This document shows positions 50,050 to 59,402 of a stretch of DNA of 64,000 bases, in pieces. The stretch is taken from contig NZ_MUNQ01000013.1 in NCBI RefSeq assembly GCF_002001165.1, positions 52,434 through 116,433 of the forward strand, in the 5' to 3' direction. The position numbers and the translations under genes are program-made. The DNA is from Rhodanobacter sp. C05 (GTDB lineage: Bacteria > Pseudomonadota > Gammaproteobacteria > Xanthomonadales > Rhodanobacteraceae). How positions within the stretch are numbered: position 1 is the stretch's first letter; each line of letters opens with the position of its first letter. The notes below the pieces were generated by a model. It saw only the letters and a program-made list of their open reading frames with translations, did not search any database and was not told the origin of the DNA.

Positions 50050-50189
50050 GGGTGGGATCGGTTTCGTGATGGAACCGCCAATCCTAACAGACCGCCATGA
50101 GCACGGACCGGGTTTGCCGGTGCCAGATCATGCCGGTGTCCATGAATTGCCCGGCCGTTCAGGAGTTTGATGCACTGCGGTTGTCATCC

Positions 50190-50362
50190 TGTGGATAAGT
50201 CTGTGGGGAAAGCAGCATGTCGGGGCCAGAAAACCGCTGCAATTCCACAAAAATCAAAAATTGAAAACAAATATCTTTTGAATATCAATTGTTTATACGA
50301 TGAAATTAGAGCGAAAGGCGTGATTGCTCTCGCAAGTGCCGATATAGGCGGTTTGTGCATAA
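50190..50362 (-). other. DnaA-box cluster around an AT-rich island
   Basis: On the minus strand, TTATCCACA (50198-50190) is a perfect DnaA box, TTATGCACA (50362-50354) also fits TTWTNCACA, and TTCCCCACA (50210-50202) is a weaker match, all in the same orientation. Between them about 110 bases (50236-50345) are strikingly AT-rich for this genome. The layout recalls a DnaA-binding or unwinding region, but dnaA, dnaN and gyrB are absent, so it is not assigned as oriC. Confidence 0.45.
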
Positions 50363-50429
50363 GTTTTGTTGACTCGATGGCATTTCCGACGGGAGGTTTC
50401 CACGTCATCAACCTGTCATGCGGCGCTGC

Positions 50430-50543
50430 GACACTTCTTGGGTGCCTGACACGACTCCCCTCCATGACAGGCATCTGGAGACGCCGCACTCTCCCCTCCC
50501 AAAGCGGCCCTGGCGGCGTGGTTCATTCCACGCCGTTTTTTTT
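50430..50543 (+). ncRNA. Candidate C-rich regulatory sRNA (sX13-like)
   Basis: No protein is encoded here, yet a strong plus-strand terminator ends the region. Upstream of it are two hairpins: 50441-50475 (TGCCTG/CAGGCA with an A-A mismatch) and 50483-50508 (GCCGC/GCGGC). Both loops expose the same nine bases CTCCCCTCC (50455-50463 and 50491-50499), complementary to Shine-Dalgarno-like GGAGGGGAG. Stem-loops with C-rich loops plus terminator are the recalled architecture of Xanthomonas sX13, which pairs with G-rich mRNA leaders. The 5' end is a guess; no clear -10 box was found. Confidence 0.6.
50514..50543 (+). terminator. Strong rho-independent terminator without an upstream protein gene
   Basis: CGGCGTGG-TTCATT-CCACGCCG, a perfect 8-bp GC-rich stem followed by eight T. 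The U tract is on the plus strand only, while argS and radC both read on the minus strand. It therefore must end a plus-strand transcript, the basis for calling an sRNA. Confidence 0.9.
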
Positions 50544-50559
50544 GTGGCCGCATACCGGA

Positions 50560-51231
50560 TCAGAGCAGGCCGCGGGCGGCCATCGATATCGGCTCGCCGG
50601 TGCCGATCACCAGATGATCAAGTACCCGCACACCTACCAACCGCAGGGCATCGCGCAGCTCATGAGTGATCGCCCGATCGGCGGCACTTGGCTCGGCGAC
50701 ACCGGAGGGGTGGTTGTGCGCAAAGATCACCGCGCAGGCGTTGTGCTTGAGACAGGCTCGTACCACCTCGCGCGGATGCACGCTGGCACCATCGACGGTA
50801 CCGCGGAACAATTCCTCGAATCCCAGTACGCGGTGACGGTTGTCCAAATACAGGCAGCCGAATACTTCGTACGGAAGGTGGCGCAATTGCGCGCGCAGGA
50901 AGTCGGCGCTATCTCGCGGGTTACCCAAACGGGGTTGCTGCTGCAGCTGCTCGGCCAGGCTGCGTCGGGCCAGTTCGAGTGCGGCGGTAATCCGTGCTTG
51001 TTTGGCCGGTCCCAGTCCGCCGACACGAATCGGCTGCTCAGGCCGACCGAGCAACGCCCCCAGACTACCGGCGCTGGCCAGCAGTTCGCGGCCCAGCGCA
51101 ATGGCATCCTTGCCGCTGCTTCCGCTGCCCAGCAGCACGGCCAGCAACTCGGCGTCGGATAGCGCGGCGCTGCCACGTGCCAGCAATTTTTCGCGAGGAC
51201 GTTCGCTTTCGGGCCAGTCACGGATACTCAT
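50560..51231 (-). CDS. radC: RadC-like JAB/MPN domain protein
   Basis: 223 residues. N-terminal helix-hairpin-helix region (LARGSAALSDAELLAVLLGSG) and C-terminal JAMM metalloprotease-like domain with HNHPSGVAEPSAADR (HxH-x7-S-x2-D). RadC was once tied to DNA repair; its real role is unsettled. ATG start at 51231. It is divergent from coaBC with 96 bases between. Confidence 0.93.
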   Translation of the reverse strand: MSIRDWPESERPREKLLARGSAALSDAELLAVLLGSGSSGKDAIALGRELLASAGSLGALLGRPEQPIRVGGLGPAKQARITAALELARRSLAEQLQQQPRLGNPRDSADFLRAQLRHLPYEVFGCLYLDNRHRVLGFEELFRGTVDGASVHPREVVRACLKHNACAVIFAHNHPSGVAEPSAADRAITHELRDALRLVGVRVLDHLVIGTGEPISMAARGLL

Positions 51232-51327
51232 GCTTACAACTTGCCGGACGACACCCAGGACGGGCAGCGGCTGACGTGAATGAATCCGGTAAGCTACAGG
51301 TCTGCCCGATTGTCAGGCCCGCCTTAC

Positions 51328-52533
51328 ATGAGTCTTGCCCAACGCCGCATCCTGCTGGGAGTATCCGGCGGCATCGCCGCCTACAAGTCCTGCGAACTGG
51401 TTCGCCGCCTGCGCGAGCTTGGCGCCGAGGTGCGCGTGGTGATGACCGAAGGAGCCACTCGATTCATCGGCCCGACCACGTTCCAGGCGTTGTCCGGGCA
51501 GCCGGTCCGCGTCTCGCTATGGGATGAAGGCGCCGAAGCGGCGATGGGCCATATCGAACTGGCGCGCTGGGCCGAACGCATCCTGATCGCGCCAGCCAGT
51601 GCGGACCTGCTGGCACGTCTGGCACATGGGCTGGCCGATGACCTGCTGACCACCTTATGCCTCGCCAGCGCCGCTCCGCTTTACGTGGCGCCGGCGATGA
51701 ACCAGCAGATGTGGGCGCATCCAGCGGTACAGGCGAACATCGGCACGTTGCGCCAGCGTGGCGTGCAATTGCTCGGTCCAGCAGCCGGCGAGCAGGCCTG
51801 CGGCGATATCGGCAGTGGCCGCATGCTGGAGCCGCATGAACTGCGTGATGCGCTGGTGGCTTCGTTCGGCAGTCAGGTACTGGCCGGCCTGAATGTGCTG
51901 GTCAGCGCGGGCCCGACCTACGAGGATATCGATCCGGTACGTTTCATCGGCAACCGCAGCTCCGGTCGGATGGGTTTTGCGGTGGCCGAAGCGGCTGCGC
52001 AGGCAGGTGCGGTGGTGACTCTGGTCGCCGGACCGGTGAGCCTGGCCACGCCGGTTGGCGTTGCTCATCGTATCGATGTGCGCAGTGCGGCGCAGATGCA
52101 TGCGGCGGTGCTGGCGGCTGCTTCGCAGTCGAACATCTATATCGGTGCCGCTGCTGTCGGCGACTACCGACCGCTGGAGGTATCTACGCACAAGCTGAAA
52201 AAGCGCGCTGGGGCGCCCTTGACACTGCAGCTTGGCGAGAATCCGGACATCCTGGCTAGCCTGTCGGCACAAGTCGTGCATCCCTTCCTGGTCGGCTTTG
52301 CTGCCGAAACGCATGATGTGGCGAGCTACGCGCAGGGCAAACTGCAACGCAAGGGGCTGGACATGATTGCTGCCAACCAGGTCGGTGAGGGTCTCGGTTT
52401 CGAGGCGGCCGACAATGCCTTGAGCCTCTATTGGGCCAACGGTGCGGTCGAGCTGCCACGGGCAGCCAAGCCCGAGCTGGCCCGGCAGCTGATCGCCCAC
52501 GTGGCCGAGCGCTACCGGGTGTCCCGCGCATGA
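51328..52533 (+). CDS. coaBC: Bifunctional phosphopantothenoylcysteine synthetase/decarboxylase
   Basis: 401 residues. Two coenzyme A steps: ligation of cysteine to 4'-phosphopantothenate (CoaB, C-terminal) and decarboxylation (CoaC, N-terminal, FMN). Seen: [27 protein letters not shown] (PxMNxxMW), [12 protein letters not shown] with the active-site Cys, and in Coa[21 protein letters not shown] and AAVGDYRP with KLKK. The start at 51328 fits the family. It overlaps dut by four bases. Confidence 0.95.
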   Translation: MSLAQRRILLGVSGGIAAYKSCELVRRLRELGAEVRVVMTEGATRFIGPTTFQALSGQPVRVSLWDEGAEAAMGHIELARWAERILIAPASADLLARLAHGLADDLLTTLCLASAAPLYVAPAMNQQMWAHPAVQANIGTLRQRGVQLLGPAAGEQACGDIGSGRMLEPHELRDALVASFGSQVLAGLNVLVSAGPTYEDIDPVRFIGNRSSGRMGFAVAEAAAQAGAVVTLVAGPVSLATPVGVAHRIDVRSAAQMHAAVLAAASQSNIYIGAAAVGDYRPLEVSTHKLKKRAGAPLTLQLGENPDILASLSAQVVHPFLVGFAAETHDVASYAQGKLQRKGLDMIAANQVGEGLGFEAADNALSLYWANGAVELPRAAKPELARQLIAHVAERYRVSRA

Positions 52534-52988
52534 GGGTCGATGTCGAGCTGAAGCTCCTCGATGCGCGCCTGGGTGAAAGCATCCCGTTGCCTGAGGCCGC
52601 CACGGCAGGGAGTGCCGGGATGGATCTGCGCGCTGCGCTGGAGATGCCGCTGACGCTGGCGCCGGGTGAGAGCGCACTGGTGCCCAGTGGCATTGCGATC
52701 CACATCGGTGATCCGGGCTGGTGCGCACTGATCGTTCCGCGCTCGGGGTTGGGTCACAAGCATGGCCTGGTGATGGGCAATCTGGTCGGGGTGATCGATG
52801 CCGACTATCAGGGCCCGCTGATGATTTCATGCTGGAATCGCGGCGTGCAGTCGTACACCATCGGCGTGGGCGACCGCATTGCGCAGCTGCTGCTGGTGCC
52901 GGTGGCGCAGGCACGACTGAACATCGTGACCGATTTCGCGCCAAGCGAACGCGGCGGCGGCGGATTCGGCTCGACCGGTATCAAATGA
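52530..52988 (+). CDS. dut: dUTP diphosphatase
   Basis: 152 residues, trimeric dUTPase type. It hydrolyses dUTP to dUMP, preventing uracil incorporation into DNA. Motifs: [34 protein letters not shown] (catalytic Asp), [11 protein letters not shown] and C-terminal [10 protein letters not shown], in canonical order. The ATG overlaps the coaBC stop (ATGA), a conserved pairing in many proteobacteria. Confidence 0.96.
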   Translation: MRVDVELKLLDARLGESIPLPEAATAGSAGMDLRAALEMPLTLAPGESALVPSGIAIHIGDPGWCALIVPRSGLGHKHGLVMGNLVGVIDADYQGPLMISCWNRGVQSYTIGVGDRIAQLLLVPVAQARLNIVTDFAPSERGGGGFGSTGIK

Positions 52989-53052
52989 CAGGCTGGGTCG
53001 GTATGGAGTACGCGCCGGACCGATTCACCGGGCACAACCTGCGGGGCGGGAC

Positions 53053-55371
53053 ATGGCGATAGACATCGCAAGGGAACGGTTGCGACAACTGCAGGTCGAC
53101 TGGCGCAATTTGCTGCCATTGATCGGCGGCACGCTGCTGCTGGTGCTGGGGCTGTTCTGCGCCTGGCAAACCTGGCTGATTGCCGATGAAGGCAATGCCA
53201 TCGAACGGGTGCATGTTGCCCAGGATCAAGTCGTGCATGCCTTGGCCGATGAGATTGCCATGCAGCGTGGCAAGGTCGAGAAAGTGCTGGCGGCGGCCGA
53301 TCCTGCCACCTTGATGAGCGATCCTGTGCAATCGGCCATCGCCCTGCGCAAGCAGTTGCCACAGGTGCAGAAGCTGGAGCTGTACAGCGGCGACCTGCAC
53401 GAAGTGCTGAAGGCCAATTACCGTGAATTCGGCTATGCCAAGGCAGCCCAGTTGATGGCCGCGCAAGGTGCTGAAGGGACGCCGTTGGCGCAGAGTGTCT
53501 CCTATGGCGGCAATGATCGCCGACTGAGTCTGGTGATCCCGCTGGGACTGCCGCAGCAGGTACAGGCCTGGGCCTGGGTCGAGTTGCCGTTCACGCCGTT
53601 GCGCCAGCACTTTGAGTCGATCTCGCCGGCCGGTGGCCGGCTTGATTTGCGTCAGGGCGACGAGCACGGTGACATGGCGCTGCTTTCGAATGGAGGTACT
53701 TCGGCCGAAACCGAGCCGACCGGCAAACCGGTGCCCGGCAGCGCATTCAGCGTGGGGGTCGGTTTGCCCGGTGCCTTCATCGTATTGCCGCACTCATGGT
53801 TTCTGAGCGGTTTGCTGACCTTGCTGGGCCTCGGCGGCGGGTTCTTCCTGCTGCGCCTGCGCCTGCGATTGCATGACGTTTCGGCGTCCGAACCCGAGGA
53901 AATTGATTTGCCCGCAAGAATCGAAAGAGCCGCTACCGCACCTGTCATGCCTGCAACCCCGGTACCTGCCCCGGCACCTGTGCTGGCGGTCAGTGTGGAT
54001 CCGAGCATCTTTCGCGCCTATGACGTGCGAGGCGTGGTCGGCAAGACGCTGAACAAGGAGGTCGCGCACGCGCTCGGTCAGTCGATCGGTACCCTGATGG
54101 GCGAGAAGGGTTTGCGCGAGATCGTGGTGGGGCGGGATGGCCGTCTGTCCGGACCGGAGCTGGTCGGTGCGCTGGCCGATGGCCTGCGCGCTGCCGGTAT
54201 CGATGTGATCGATGTTGGCGCGGTACCGACGCCGGTGGTGTACTACGCGGCCTACCGCTTCAATACCGGTTGCGGCGTGGCCGTCACCGGCAGCCACAAT
54301 CCGCCGGACTACAACGGATTCAAGATCGTGGTCGGCGGCGAGACCTTGTCCGAAGGCGCGATACAGGATCTGTACCAGCGCATTGCCAGCGGCGCGCTGG
54401 CCAGCGACGGCCAGGGCAGCCTGCGCCAGGTCGACGTGGCACCCGATTACATCGAGAAGATCGTTTCCGATGTGCTTGCCGAGCGCCATCTGAAGGTCGT
54501 CGTCGACTGCGGCAACGGCATTCCAGGTGCGATCGCGCCACAGGTACTGGAAGGGGTCGGTTGTGAAGTAATCCCGCTGTACTGCGATGTCGATGGCAAC
54601 TTCCCGAACCATCATCCGGACCCGTCGGATCCCCACAATCTGGAGGACCTGATTCTTTCGGTGAAGCGGACCGGTGCCGATCTGGGACTGGCCTTCGATG
54701 GCGACGGCGATCGCCTTGGCGTGGTCACCCAGTCCGGCGAGATCATCTACCCGGACCGGTTGCTGATGCTGTTTGCGCGCGACGTGTTGTCGCGCCAGCC
54801 AGGTGCCACGATCATCTACGACGTCAAGTGCACCAACCATCTGAAAGGCCAGATCCTGGACGCTGGCGGCAGCCCGTTGATGTGGCGCACCGGCCATTCG
54901 CTGATCAAGGCCAAGATGCGTGAGACCGCTGCGGAACTGGCCGGCGAGATGAGCGGGCATTTCTTCTTCAAGGAGCGCTGGTACGGTTTCGATGACGGCA
55001 TCTACGCTGCCGCGCGACTATTGGAGATCCTCGCCGGCGACCTGCAGGGACGTACGCCGGAGGAAATCTTCGCCACCTTGCCGAAGAGTGTTTCCACGCC
55101 CGAATTGAAGATCGAGATGGATGAGGGCGAGCACTACCGCTTCATGGACAAGCTGCGCCAGCAGGCCAGCTTCGATGAAGCCACGCTGATCACGATTGAC
55201 GGTGTGCGCGCGGACTGGCCGGATGGCTGGGGTCTTGTGCGCGCCTCCAACACCACGCCGGTACTGGTGTTGCGCTTCGAGGCGGACAATCCGGTAGCGT
55301 TGAAGCGCATCCAGCAAGTGTTCCGCAAACAGTTGCTGGCCGTGGACTACAGGCTAAAAATGCCGTTTTGA
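53053..55371 (+). CDS. algC: Phosphomannomutase/phosphoglucomutase with membrane-anchored N-terminal extension
   Basis: 772 residues. The C-terminal 460 or so (from about 316, DPSIFRAYDVRG) are a complete AlgC/ManB mutase: phosphoserine S414 in TGSHNPPDYNG, metal loop D549-G-D-G-D553-R, sugar-binding GEMSGHFFFKERWYG, and phosphate-binding VRASNTTPVLVLRFE. It makes mannose 1-phosphate and glucose 1-phosphate for surface polysaccharide. The first 310 residues are extra: a helix at about 20-42, a periplasmic segment, a second helix at about 255-275, then a Pro/Ala-rich linker. Role of the extension unknown. Third gene after coaBC-dut. Confidence 0.93.
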   Translation: MAIDIARERLRQLQVDWRNLLPLIGGTLLLVLGLFCAWQTWLIADEGNAIERVHVAQDQVVHALADEIAMQRGKVEKVLAAADPATLMSDPVQSAIALRKQLPQVQKLELYSGDLHEVLKANYREFGYAKAAQLMAAQGAEGTPLAQSVSYGGNDRRLSLVIPLGLPQQVQAWAWVELPFTPLRQHFESISPAGGRLDLRQGDEHGDMALLSNGGTSAETEPTGKPVPGSAFSVGVGLPGAFIVLPHSWFLSGLLTLLGLGGGFFLLRLRLRLHDVSASEPEEIDLPARIERAATAPVMPATPVPAPAPVLAVSVDPSIFRAYDVRGVVGKTLNKEVAHALGQSIGTLMGEKGLREIVVGRDGRLSGPELVGALADGLRAAGIDVIDVGAVPTPVVYYAAYRFNTGCGVAVTGSHNPPDYNGFKIVVGGETLSEGAIQDLYQRIASGALASDGQGSLRQVDVAPDYIEKIVSDVLAERHLKVVVDCGNGIPGAIAPQVLEGVGCEVIPLYCDVDGNFPNHHPDPSDPHNLEDLILSVKRTGADLGLAFDGDGDRLGVVTQSGEIIYPDRLLMLFARDVLSRQPGATIIYDVKCTNHLKGQILDAGGSPLMWRTGHSLIKAKMRETAAELAGEMSGHFFFKERWYGFDDGIYAAARLLEILAGDLQGRTPEEIFATLPKSVSTPELKIEMDEGEHYRFMDKLRQQASFDEATLITIDGVRADWPDGWGLVRASNTTPVLVLRFEADNPVALKRIQQVFRKQLLAVDYRLKMPF

Positions 55372-55437
55372 GCGTCTAGTGGTCGCTGGCATGGGAGGGC
55401 GTCACCCAGGCCCTGCGATATTCCGAGTCCATGTCGA

Positions 55438-56085
55438 CTAAGGTTGGCCTTGGGCTTGCGCCGCCTTGAGCTGGCGATAGCGCGCCAGATCCTTGACCTG
55501 CTGCTGCACGGTCTGGGCGCGCAACGCCTGCTGATGTTGCAATGTGCTGCGCTGTCCAGTGACGACATCACGCTGGCTGGCGATGCTGTCGCTGAGGAAT
55601 TTCGGTACCGGTGACTTGGTACGCTCGATGTCAGCCGCCCGAGCGAGCAGGTCCGTCAACGCCTTTTCCTGGCTGCGCAGGTTGATCTGAGTGGTATGCA
55701 TCTGCTGATCGATGGTGTCCAGCTGCTGTTGCTGCGAAATCTTGTAGGAGTCCTCATCCGGATATGCCGACAGCATCTGCGCTTCGGCATTGGCCACCTC
55801 CTGCGCTGCGCGCCGCTTGGCGGCTTCTTCCTCGGCCAGCTTGTTGGCGGCGGCGCGCTCTTCCGGATTGAGCTGGCGCGCTACGTGCTGGATGACCAGA
55901 CCCTGGTCGTTGACCAGGTCGTAGCCATACTTCATGGCTTCGGCGCTCAAGCTGTCGCTGAAATGCAGCAACCCCTGGCCGTCGTGCCATTTATAACGGA
56001 TGCCGCCACCCATGGTCTGTTGAGCGTGCACCGGCAAGCTCGCGAGTAGCATGGTGACGACTACGACAGTCAGTAACTTGCGCAT
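55438..56085 (-). CDS. DUF4124 periplasmic protein with coiled coil
   Basis: 215 residues from the ATG at 56085, chosen because AAGGGG lies seven bases upstream; an ATG six bases earlier is too close to it. Signal peptide (MRKLLTVVVVTMLLASLPVHAQ), then the DUF4124 motif YKWHDGQGLLHFSDSLSAEA (aromatic, about residues 29-48). The remainder is a Gln/Ala-rich coiled coil (about 70-210). Common in Lysobacterales; function unknown. It follows pyrE on the same strand. Confidence 0.86.
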   Translation of the reverse strand: MRKLLTVVVVTMLLASLPVHAQQTMGGGIRYKWHDGQGLLHFSDSLSAEAMKYGYDLVNDQGLVIQHVARQLNPEERAAANKLAEEEAAKRRAAQEVANAEAQMLSAYPDEDSYKISQQQQLDTIDQQMHTTQINLRSQEKALTDLLARAADIERTKSPVPKFLSDSIASQRDVVTGQRSTLQHQQALRAQTVQQQVKDLARYRQLKAAQAQGQP

Positions 56086-56203
56086 GAACATTCCCCTTTG
56101 TCTTTCAGTATAGCCATCACGATTGCGCCGCGTAGGTGGGCGGTAATGGCAACGCGATTTACTGTGATCAAGAGCATTCGATCCTGGTGGTTCGCGGATG
56201 GGC

Positions 56204-56851
56204 TCAGCGGGAAACACCATAGCGCTCGCGGTAAGCCAGCAGCCGGGCATGTTCAGCGGCCAGCAGCGGTTGTTCACCGGCGTAGGCCAGCACGTCGTCG
56301 AGACCCGTAATCGCGATCACCGGGATGCCGTAATCTGTGGTGACTTCCTGTGCAGCCGAGAGTTCGCCCTGCCCACGTTCCTGCCGGTCCAGCGCGATCA
56401 GCACACCGGCCGGCTCGGCGCCATGCGCGCGGATCAAGGCCAGTGATTCACGCACGGCCGTGCCAGCCGTCATCACGTCGTCGACAATCAGCACGCGGCC
56501 CTTCAACGGCGCACCAACCAGCACCCCGCCCTCGCCGTGATCCTTCGCTTCCTTGCGGTTGTATGCCCATGGCAGGTCGCGCTGGTGCTGATCGGCCAAT
56601 GCGATCGCGGTGGCCGCAGCCAATGCAATGCCCTTGTAGGCAGGGCCGAACAGCATGTCGACGTTGATCCCGGCGTTGACCACGGCCGCCGCGTAGGCGC
56701 GCCCGAGCTGGGCCAATGCGGCACCGGAATCGATTCGCCCCATGTTGAAAAAATAGGGACTTTGCCGGCCGGATTTCAGGGTGAACTCGCCGAAGCGGAG
56801 AACTTCGCGCTGGAGGGTGAGTTCGATGAAGTCGCGCTGGTAGTCGTGCAC
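56204..56851 (-). CDS. pyrE: Orotate phosphoribosyltransferase
   Basis: 215 residues. It joins orotate and PRPP to orotidine 5'-phosphate in pyrimidine synthesis. The N-terminal [20 protein letters not shown] and [17 protein letters not shown] are family-typical, as is the PRPP motif [16 protein letters not shown]. The GTG start at 56851 aligns with the E. coli start; an in-frame extension to 56926 has no family similarity. Divergent from xthA, 194 bases apart. Confidence 0.95.
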   Translation of the reverse strand: MHDYQRDFIELTLQREVLRFGEFTLKSGRQSPYFFNMGRIDSGAALAQLGRAYAAAVVNAGINVDMLFGPAYKGIALAAATAIALADQHQRDLPWAYNRKEAKDHGEGGVLVGAPLKGRVLIVDDVMTAGTAVRESLALIRAHGAEPAGVLIALDRQERGQGELSAAQEVTTDYGIPVIAITGLDDVLAYAGEQPLLAAEHARLLAYRERYGVSR

Positions 56852-57045
56852 GGAGTTGTCTCGTGGGATGAAAGTCAGAGGGCAGCCGATATGGCTTCCC
56901 GGAACAGTTGCCATGGTAGCGCGCACGGAAGCAGCGAGGTCGCAGCAGGCGCGACACGCAGACGGACGGGTTCATGTCGATGAGGCGAACGCGTTAGTCG
57001 TGGTCTGTGGTTGTTATGATCGTCCATCAGCAATCGGGAGACGCC

Positions 57046-57816
57046 ATGCGCATCATCAGCCTCAACGCCAACGGCATCCGTTCGGCTGCGACCAAGGGGG
57101 TGTTCGACTGGTTGCGTTTGCAGAACGCTGACGTGGTCTGCCTGCAGGAAACCAAGGCGCAGGAGGATCAGCTCAGCGATCCGATGTTTCGTCCGGATGG
57201 TCATCATTGCTTCTATCGCGACGCCAGCAGCAAGAAGGGCTACAGCGGCGTGGCGATCTATGCGAAGCGTGAGCCCGACCAGGTGCTGACCGAGCTGGGC
57301 TGGGACGAATTCGACAACGAGGGTCGCTACATCGAGGCGCGCTTCGGCAACCTTTCGGTGGTATCGCTGTACTTCCCGTCCGGCTCCTCCGGTGACGAGC
57401 GCCAGCAGTTCAAGTTCAAGGCGATGGAATGGATCACGCCTATCTTCGACCAGTGGCTGAAGAGCGGTCGCGATTACGTGATCTGCGGTGACTGGAACAT
57501 CGTGCACACGAAGAATGACATCAAGAACTGGAGCTCGAACCAGAAGAACTCCGGTTGCCTGCCGGAGGAACGCGCGTGGCTGGACCTGCTGTTCCAGCAG
57601 CGCGGCTGGGTCGACAGCTTCCGTGCGATCAAGCCCGAAGCGGTCGAATACACCTGGTGGTCGAATCGCGGCCAGGCGCGTGCGAACAACGTGGGATGGC
57701 GCATCGATTACCAGGTGGTGTCGCCGTCGCTGTGCGAGCGCCTCAAGCACTGTTCGATCTATCGCGACCAGCGCTTCTCCGATCACGCACCGTATACCGT
57801 CGACTATGCCGATTGA
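57046..57816 (+). CDS. xthA: Exodeoxyribonuclease III (AP endonuclease)
   Basis: 256 residues. Base-excision repair enzyme that cuts at abasic sites and trims 3' ends. Motifs: SLNANGIRSA, LQETKAQ (metal Glu), YSGVAIYAKR, CGDWNIVHTKNDIKNW (Asp/Asn pair), and C-terminal WRIDYQVVSPSL with DHAPYTVDY (catalytic His). ATG start at 57046 with GGGAG six bases upstream. Overlaps ampG by 11 bases. Confidence 0.94.
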   Translation: MRIISLNANGIRSAATKGVFDWLRLQNADVVCLQETKAQEDQLSDPMFRPDGHHCFYRDASSKKGYSGVAIYAKREPDQVLTELGWDEFDNEGRYIEARFGNLSVVSLYFPSGSSGDERQQFKFKAMEWITPIFDQWLKSGRDYVICGDWNIVHTKNDIKNWSSNQKNSGCLPEERAWLDLLFQQRGWVDSFRAIKPEAVEYTWWSNRGQARANNVGWRIDYQVVSPSLCERLKHCSIYRDQRFSDHAPYTVDYAD

Positions 57817-59119
57817 ACCGCGCGCGTCGACGGCGCGCAAGCCATCGATCTGGCGGGCGTTCTCGCAGCCCGCTGCATGGACGATGTGCCTGCTGGGGTT
57901 CTCCTCCGGCCTGCCGTTTCTGCTGGTATCCGTCACGCTGGCACTGTGGCTGAAGGAAAGCGGCATCGCGCTGAAGGACGTCACGATGATCGCCAGCGCC
58001 GGCATGACCTATGCCTTCAAGTTCGTGTGGGCGCCGCTGCTCGATCACTGGCGGCTGCCGCTGTTCGCGCGGCTGGGCCAGCGCCGTGGCTGGCTGTTGT
58101 TCGCGCAGCTGGGCGTGATCGCCGGACTGTTGGCAATGGCCCTGCTGACGCCGCATCGGCTGCAACTGTTCGTTGTGGCAACCCTGTTGGTGGCCTTCAT
58201 GGGTGCCACCCAGGACATTGCGGTGGATGCGTACCGCATCGAGATCGCACCGCCTTCCGCGCAGGGTGCGCTGGTGGCTACCTATTCGCTGGGTTACCGG
58301 CTGGGCCTGTTGGTGGCCGGTGCGCTGGCGCTGATCCTGGCCGACCACATCGCTTGGGCCTGGGTCTATGCGCTGATGGCGGTGGCGATGCTGTTGCCGG
58401 TCGCCACCACACTCACCATGCGCGAGCCGGACGTGTATCGAGCGGTGCCTGCCACCTGGCATGCAGCGATGCGCGACGGCGTGATCGACCCGTTTGCGGA
58501 TTTCTTTCGCCGCTATGGCTGGGCCCTCGCCGGGGTGACGCTGTTGTTCATCCTGCTGTTCAAGTTGCCCGAGCAGTCCATTGGCACCATCTTCAATCCG
58601 TTCATGCGTGACATGGGCTTCAACAAGACCGAAATCGGCGCAGTCACCAAGATCTACGGCGTGTGGATCGGCATCGCCGGCGCCTTCGTCGGTGGCGCGT
58701 CGGTGGCGCGCTGGGGCGCGTGGCGCACGCTGGGTGTGGCGATCGTGCTGGAGAGTTGCAGCAACCTGTTCTACCTGCTGTTGCTGAATCATCACGGCAG
58801 CCTGCCGATGCTCACCGTGGCGATCTCCGGCCAGAATTTCGCCGAGGGTCTGCTCGGGCCGCCGACGGTGGCGTTCCTGTCGTTGCTGGTCAATCGTCAG
58901 CACACGGCGACGCAATACGCGCTGCTGAGTTCGCTGGTGAACTTGCCCGGCAAGGTGCTGGGCTTTTTTGCCGGCGGCATTGTCACGGTGTTGGGATATG
59001 GCGGCTATTTCGCCATTACCGTGGTGTCGATCCTGCCGGCGATGGCCTTGTTCGCTTACCTGTGGTCGTATTTTCGTGCCGCTGAACGTGCAAGTGAAGT
59101 TGCTCAGGGCGAGCCCTAG
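57806..59119 (+). CDS. ampG: AmpG-type muropeptide permease (MFS)
   Basis: 437 residues with about 12 hydrophobic segments. AmpG pattern: LLGFSSGLPFLLVSVTLALW in helix 1, TMIASAGMTYAFKFVWAPLLDHW, ATQDIAVDAYRIEI and NKTEIGAVTKIYGVWIGIAG. AmpG imports GlcNAc-anhydroMurNAc peptides from the periplasm for wall recycling, which fits the nearby anmK and M23 peptidase. The ATG at 57806 lies inside the xthA 3' end. Relatives exist in siderophore uptake, so the exact substrate is inferred. Confidence 0.87.
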   Translation: MPIEPRASTARKPSIWRAFSQPAAWTMCLLGFSSGLPFLLVSVTLALWLKESGIALKDVTMIASAGMTYAFKFVWAPLLDHWRLPLFARLGQRRGWLLFAQLGVIAGLLAMALLTPHRLQLFVVATLLVAFMGATQDIAVDAYRIEIAPPSAQGALVATYSLGYRLGLLVAGALALILADHIAWAWVYALMAVAMLLPVATTLTMREPDVYRAVPATWHAAMRDGVIDPFADFFRRYGWALAGVTLLFILLFKLPEQSIGTIFNPFMRDMGFNKTEIGAVTKIYGVWIGIAGAFVGGASVARWGAWRTLGVAIVLESCSNLFYLLLLNHHGSLPMLTVAISGQNFAEGLLGPPTVAFLSLLVNRQHTATQYALLSSLVNLPGKVLGFFAGGIVTVLGYGGYFAITVVSILPAMALFAYLWSYFRAAERASEVAQGEP

Positions 59120-59265
59120 CAGGACGGCGAGAACATCCTGGTCATGAATCCATGGATGGCGCATGCGCATCAAGCGCACGTTGGGCCGGGTGGTTCTAGA
59201 AAATGCACGAATCCGCTTTGCCGGCACTCTTGCACGATGGCACCAGTCATTGGCTGGCGGCATTC

Positions 59266-59351
59266 GTGACCCCGGTCACGCGGGCTCCGGCCAGCCTGGT
59301 GAGATTGCCAACCAGGGCACGGAAGTGATTGCCGGATTCGTCAGAATCCGG
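59266..59351. repeat. Two perfect inverted repeats in the ampG downstream gap
   Basis: GTGACC-CC-GGTCAC at 59266-59279 and CCGGATTC-GTCA-GAATCCGG at 59332-59351 lie in the 283-base gap before the next gene. Neither has a U tract. The first could be a protein-binding palindrome, the second a stable RNA hairpin 50 bases before the small ORF. No other element was found in the gap. Confidence 0.5.
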
Positions 59352-59402
59352 GTCAGCGGAATGGGAATCTCCAGTTCCTGCGGAACTTAAGGAGTGGCGC
59401 TT

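Noticed and set aside
50190..50362. Chromosomal replication origin
   Set aside because: DnaA boxes and AT-rich DNA are present, but dnaA, dnaN, recF, gyrB and rpmH are absent; kept only as a DnaA-box cluster.
50167..51162. 331-codon plus-strand frame across the argS-radC gap and radC
   Set aside because: Most of it is antisense to radC and the rest crosses the AT-rich island and the terminator hairpin; no family similarity.
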